DNA of 35,877 nucleotides from an uncultured Flavobacteriales bacterium (GTDB taxonomy: Bacteria > Bacteroidota > Bacteroidia > Flavobacteriales > Weeksellaceae). The DNA is taken from positions 1 to 35,877 of the forward strand of contig CALFIE010000080.1 in the NCBI GenBank assembly GCA_937876095.1. The letters run 5' to 3'. The notes under the pieces were generated by a model, which searched no databases, was not told where the DNA came from, and saw nothing but the letters and a program-made list of their open reading frames with translations. A program made the translations under genes and the position numbers. The stretch's first letter is position 1, and each line of letters opens with the position of its first letter. Below, one piece after another: positions 32,180-35,877 of the stretch.

Positions 32180-32850
32180 GGATAGATATTATAAGCGTTT
32201 TACCCGAATTGATGGAAAGTCCATTCCAAACCTCGATTCTGAAACGTGCCGCCGAAAAAGGTTTGGTAGAAGTGCATTTTCATCAACTCAGAAATTTTGC
32301 CAACAACAAACATCGCCAAATAGACGATACTTTGTACGGAGGTGGAGCTGGAATGGTGATGATGGTAGAGCCATTAGATTTGTGCATTTCTCAACTTAAA
32401 TCTGAAAGAACGTACGACGAAATCATATACCTAACTCCAGATGGTGAAACACTGAATCAAAAAATTTGTAACACCTTATCTTTAAAAGAAAATTTTATTT
32501 TTTTGTGCGGACATTACAAAGGAATCGACCAGAGATTACGCGAATTGCACATTACCAGAGAAATTTCGATTGGTGATTATGTACTTACTGGTGGCGAATT
32601 GGCAGCTTGCGTATTGGCAGACTCTATCATTCGACTTTTACCAGGTGTTTTGAATGATGAGCAATCTGCACTTACCGATAGTTTCCAAGACCAGTTGCTT
32701 TCTCCGCCAATCTATACAAGACCCGAAGAATACAAAGGTTTGAAGGTCCCAGAAATTTTGTTGAGTGGGAATTTCCCAGAAATTGAAAAATGGAGACACG
32801 ACCAAGCCGTGAAAATTACCCAAGAAAAAAGACCCGATTTGTTGAAATAA
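32176..32850 (+). CDS. trmD: tRNA (guanine37-N1)-methyltransferase
   Basis: 224 residues, slightly shorter than E. coli TrmD. It methylates G37 next to the anticodon with S-adenosylmethionine, preventing frameshifts. SPOUT-fold marks are DDTLYGGGAGM (50-60), LCGHYKGIDQR (110-120) and the knot loop SIGDYVLTGGELA (131-143), followed by LPGVL. The ATG overlaps the stop of the NADH dehydrogenase gene as ATGA, so translation is probably coupled. It is not accompanied by its usual partners rpsP, rimM or rplS. Confidence 0.97.
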   Translation: MRIDIISVLPELMESPFQTSILKRAAEKGLVEVHFHQLRNFANNKHRQIDDTLYGGGAGMVMMVEPLDLCISQLKSERTYDEIIYLTPDGETLNQKICNTLSLKENFIFLCGHYKGIDQRLRELHITREISIGDYVLTGGELAACVLADSIIRLLPGVLNDEQSALTDSFQDQLLSPPIYTRPEEYKGLKVPEILLSGNFPEIEKWRHDQAVKITQEKRPDLLK

Positions 32851-32890
32851 TTTTTGTAAAATGTACAATGTATAAAGTATAATGTACAAA

Positions 32891-32910
32891 TGATTTTCTT
32901 GCGAAAATCA
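32891..32910 (+). terminator. short hairpin after trmD
   Basis: TGATTTTC-TTGC-GAAAATCA, an 8-bp stem 40 bp after the trmD stop, followed by ATTCTTTATTT. A possible weak terminator. Confidence 0.35.
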
Positions 32911-32933
32911 ATTCTTTATTTCAAAATTAGCAC

Positions 32934-32969
32934 AAAAAAATCCCTGAATTTTTTTGAAATTCAGGGATT
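32934..32969 (-). terminator. terminator of the amylase gene
   Basis: AATCCCTGAATTT / AAATTCAGGGATT is a 13-bp perfect stem with a TTTTG loop. On the minus strand it is followed by a T-run (A residues 32934-32940), 24 bp after the stop. Confidence 0.9.
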
Positions 32970-32992
32970 AATATATTTATAAAAGAAGGAAA

Positions 32993-35854
32993 TTATTTTA
33001 CCATCAGTTTTTCAACTACGGTTCCTTTGTTGGTTTTCAATTGAACCAAATACATTCCTGCTGGTAATTTTGCGCCAAACAAAGTTTGGTCTCCGAAATC
33101 TTGATTGATTTTATAGGATTTCAGTGCTTTACCTGACATATCAAAAATGGTTACTACTCCATTTTTTGCATTGGTATATCTTATTTTTATTGCTCCGTTT
33201 ATAGCAGGATTTTCTAAAATAGTAAGTGAAAGCGCATTTTTATCTTTAGTAATTTCAGAAGTTCCTAAAGCAAGACCATTACCAAAAATTCTAAATTCAC
33301 CTGGTTCCAAAGTTACCGGATTGGTTGTATTGGTAACTGCTAAAGGAGAATTATCCATCAAATTGTACCAAGTACCTGTATAAGGAAAATTTGGCACGAT
33401 ATTTTGAGTAACCAAAGTGAAATTAGCCAAAATCACGACATTTTTAAGAGATGTGCTTGGTAATGCATCATTCCAAATAAAAATTCTAGGTGTCAAATTA
33501 CCAGATTGTACTGTAAATGTTTTGGTGTCGAACACTGGATTTGCTAATCTAATTTGCAAAATTTTCGCCCAAGTATCATAGATGCTTTTTCTTACTAAAT
33601 CTTGGTCATAAAACATTGCAAATGCTGATGTTTTCGGATCTAACTTACAATCACCAGGAATGGAATCCGATTGATTATTGATAGCACCATTGGAACAAGT
33701 AAAGATACTTTTATCATATCCTAATTCACCGAATTGCCAAATCATTTTCGGACCAGGAACCGTCAAAAATACTGCTCCATATGCTTTTTGTCTGGTAAGA
33801 GCTGTAGCTAAATCTTTAACATCATAACTTCCATTAGTAGCACCATAAGCCAAATTTTTGAACATTAATCTTTCTTCATCGTGACTTTCACCATAGCTAT
33901 TTGCTCTTCTATCAGAAAAAGTGTGGGCTTCATAATCTACACGACTGAAATTACTATAACCAGATTGCCCCATTGTATTTTCGTTATAGGTACTATTTTG
34001 TATATCCCACATCAATACTCCTTTTCCTTCAGAAAGTCTATAATCTGCCCATTGTTTTTCTTCGGAATCAATTCCTAAATGTTCAAAAATTGCGATAGAA
34101 GTCGGATCGAAACTCCATTGTGCATCAACATAACCTTTCAAAATATCTACACGATCTTGCTGGTAAGCATTGGTACAAGTTTGGTCAGATGAAGTACAAG
34201 CTTGGGTAAAACCTTTAGTAAGATCCCATCTGAAACCATCAATTTTATATTCGGTAATCCATTGTTCTAAAACTCTAGATACGTAATATTTAGTTTCGGA
34301 TTTAGAATGATTCAAATCATAGAACACGCTATAAGAATGCATAGCTGTTTGATTAAAATAAGGATTATTAGCAGCAACATCACCATAACCACCATTTGTA
34401 CTCGTAGACCAAAGTCGCTCAATTGGAGATCTACCAGTTGCATGATTAAGTGCAATATCTAAAATTACAGCTATGCCATTTTGGTGACATAAATCTATAA
34501 ATTCTTTTAATTTTTCTGGAGTTCCGTATGCTTTATCTAAAGCATAATGGAAGCCTGTATTGTAACCCCAAGAATTATTACCATCAAATTCCATAATTGG
34601 CATTAATTCTATGGCATTTATTTTTAAGGATTTTAGATAAGAAATTTTGTCAATCATAGATTGCCAAGTTTGTTCTGTGGTAAAATCTCTTACCAATGCT
34701 TCGTAAACAATTAAATTTTGTTTTTCTGGTTTAGTAAAATTGGTAACAACCCAAGGATAAACTGAAATCCCAGTTTGTACTACCGAAACATCATATTGTT
34801 GACCAGCAGGATATACTGGTTTGTTAGGATAGGTTGTAGCAGAAATATACGGATCATCATCTGGAGACAAAACCAATCTAGAAAATGGATCAGCTACTTT
34901 AATACCATCATTGGTTCTATATTGGAAAGTATATACTTGTTGAGCAGTTAAACCGGTGATTTCTATCCAATATAAATTTGCATCGGTATCATCTCTTTTC
35001 ATTAAATAATTTGAACTTACTGTCCAATTATTAAAACTTCCGATTACATGTACAAATGTTTTATTAGGCGCATAAATAGCTAAGCCAACTTTGGTAGGAT
35101 CTGCAGGATCATAATTGATACCTTGTCTTATATAGGCAGGTTTTGCAACAGTCTGTACACTTGGAGTGAGAGCAAGTGTAAAAGAAGAAGTTAAAACTGA
35201 ATTGTCAGCAGGATTGGTTACTGTAAGAATCAGATTGGTATCTTCATTTACGGTATAAGGATAGAAAATACTGGATACTCCATTACTTGTGTAGACTACA
35301 GTACCATCAGATTTTTTCAAAACATAATTGGCAGCTATAGAAGTTGAATAGGAAATAGGATAAGAACCTCCGTTATTTACAAAAGTGGTTGTTCCACTAT
35401 TAGGACTGGTTGCAGTAAATTGAAGTGTCCCAATATTTAAATAAATATCCTGGGATTTTTTATCACCAGTTCCATCTAGTGCTTTTACCAGAAATCCCAT
35501 TTTATTGATTCCTGTTCGGTTAAAAAAAGTATTCGGAACAAAAGTCATAGTATATGTATCTGTTCCTGAATTATACGTGAATTTGTTTGCGGTATTAGAT
35601 GCAGTCCAAGTTCCATTAGTAGGACAGTCCATACTAGTATTGGTAGCAGTATCATAAGACCACGCCCAAATATAGAGAGCATTGTTGGTAATTCCCCAAG
35701 TTGATTCATTGATGCTGCTACCATTAATAGTAATCGTAACCGATTGATCTTCATTAAAAGAAGAAGGTGATACAGAATAGGTTGCTGTTTGCTGTTGCGC
35801 AAAACCAAAAATCTGTGTCAAAATTATTAAAAAAAATGTATAATATTTTTTCAT
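32993..35854 (-). CDS. T9SS-secreted GH13 alpha-amylase family glycoside hydrolase
   Basis: 953 residues. The signal peptide (MKKYYTFFLIILTQIFGFA) is followed by an N-terminal beta domain (about 22-145, TYSVSPSSFNEDQSVTITIN) of the kind found in starch-binding Bacteroidota proteins, a second beta domain, and a CBM48-like module (about 255-320, VGLAIYAPNKTFVHVIGSFN). The GH13 catalytic barrel (about 380-760) has VILDIALNH (463-471), GFRWDLTK with the nucleophile D544, IAIFEHLG with the acid/base E591, and YGESHDEE with D659. The last 75 residues (LTILENPAINGAIKIRY ... KLPAGMYLVQLKTNKG ... EKLMVK) are a T9SS type A sorting domain. It should cleave alpha-glucans such as starch or glycogen outside the cell; the CBM48 module suggests branched substrates. 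The start is 23 bases from the window end, so its promoter is not visible. Confidence 0.92.
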   Translation of the reverse strand: MKKYYTFFLIILTQIFGFAQQQTATYSVSPSSFNEDQSVTITINGSSINESTWGITNNALYIWAWSYDTATNTSMDCPTNGTWTASNTANKFTYNSGTDTYTMTFVPNTFFNRTGINKMGFLVKALDGTGDKKSQDIYLNIGTLQFTATSPNSGTTTFVNNGGSYPISYSTSIAANYVLKKSDGTVVYTSNGVSSIFYPYTVNEDTNLILTVTNPADNSVLTSSFTLALTPSVQTVAKPAYIRQGINYDPADPTKVGLAIYAPNKTFVHVIGSFNNWTVSSNYLMKRDDTDANLYWIEITGLTAQQVYTFQYRTNDGIKVADPFSRLVLSPDDDPYISATTYPNKPVYPAGQQYDVSVVQTGISVYPWVVTNFTKPEKQNLIVYEALVRDFTTEQTWQSMIDKISYLKSLKINAIELMPIMEFDGNNSWGYNTGFHYALDKAYGTPEKLKEFIDLCHQNGIAVILDIALNHATGRSPIERLWSTSTNGGYGDVAANNPYFNQTAMHSYSVFYDLNHSKSETKYYVSRVLEQWITEYKIDGFRWDLTKGFTQACTSSDQTCTNAYQQDRVDILKGYVDAQWSFDPTSIAIFEHLGIDSEEKQWADYRLSEGKGVLMWDIQNSTYNENTMGQSGYSNFSRVDYEAHTFSDRRANSYGESHDEERLMFKNLAYGATNGSYDVKDLATALTRQKAYGAVFLTVPGPKMIWQFGELGYDKSIFTCSNGAINNQSDSIPGDCKLDPKTSAFAMFYDQDLVRKSIYDTWAKILQIRLANPVFDTKTFTVQSGNLTPRIFIWNDALPSTSLKNVVILANFTLVTQNIVPNFPYTGTWYNLMDNSPLAVTNTTNPVTLEPGEFRIFGNGLALGTSEITKDKNALSLTILENPAINGAIKIRYTNAKNGVVTIFDMSGKALKSYKINQDFGDQTLFGAKLPAGMYLVQLKTNKGTVVEKLMVK

Positions 35855-35877
35855 TATAATGTTATTTATAAAAATTT

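Noticed and set aside
32860..32890. Repeated ATGTACA/GTATAATG units after trmD
   Set aside because: Two short AT-rich copies only; too little to call a repeat element or a binding site.
1..35877. tRNA, rRNA, CRISPR arrays, transposases, integrases or phage genes
   Set aside because: I looked through the intergenic gaps and the coding frames and saw none that could be supported.

Overview
This window comes from an AT-rich genome of the Bacteroidota, class Flavobacteriia, and most probably the Weeksellaceae (Chryseobacterium-like) branch. The species cannot be fixed from the sequence alone. Supporting signs are TAnnTTTG-type -7 promoter boxes in front of most genes, A-rich leaders without Shine-Dalgarno motifs, type IX secretion (T9SS) C-terminal sorting domains, the T9SS regulator PorX, and Bacteroidota-type versions of Mrp and arginine decarboxylase.

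Layout. 1-370: a fragment of a T9SS type B (CHU_C) sorting domain on the minus strand, and the dnaK control region. 369-8168: dnaK, an NdpA-type nucleoid protein, porX (minus), an HD phosphohydrolase and a fused pyrE-pyrF gene. 8446-15798: two very large outer-membrane beta-barrel proteins, one fused to an M1-peptidase-like ectodomain without a zinc site, the other an uncharacterised family with an EF-hand-like loop; between them lies a small T9SS-sorted secreted protein (minus). 15990-17524: dusB and purE. 17597-20395 (minus): nfu, mrp and a dicarboxylate/glutamate symporter. 20655-21564: a BON lipoprotein followed by a BON-like/SH3 protein. 21633-26939: agmatinase and arginine decarboxylase, both minus, separated by a four-gene plus-strand cassette (zinc ribbon/HTH regulator, PH-like membrane protein, Yip1-like membrane protein, secreted alpha/beta hydrolase). 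27020-30543 (minus): thiamine pyrophosphokinase, cob(I)alamin adenosyltransferase, an LptB with an unusual C-terminal extension, and a membrane-anchored GH25 lysozyme. 30914-32850: a type II NADH dehydrogenase overlapping trmD. 32993-35854 (minus): a T9SS-secreted GH13 alpha-amylase.

Themes. PorX regulates T9SS, and the window also holds two complete T9SS cargo proteins, a cargo-domain fragment and two beta-barrel envelope proteins. The arginine decarboxylase/agmatinase pair would turn arginine into putrescine. Nfu and Mrp act together in Fe-S cluster delivery.

The most interesting unexplained material is non-coding. Three copies of a 169-183 bp element occur, each with terminal inverted repeats related to AACCRCAAAAGNNACAAAAG and a small hairpin almost exactly at its centre (8200-8382, 15803-15971, 29449-29630). 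Two other intergenic palindromic elements are present (11285-11547 and 22551-22735), each containing a nested hairpin. I found no tRNA, rRNA, CRISPR array, transposase or phage gene. No convincing new multi-gene system is evident; the closest candidates are the repeat family, the four-gene cassette in the arginine pathway and the 1076-residue barrel protein.
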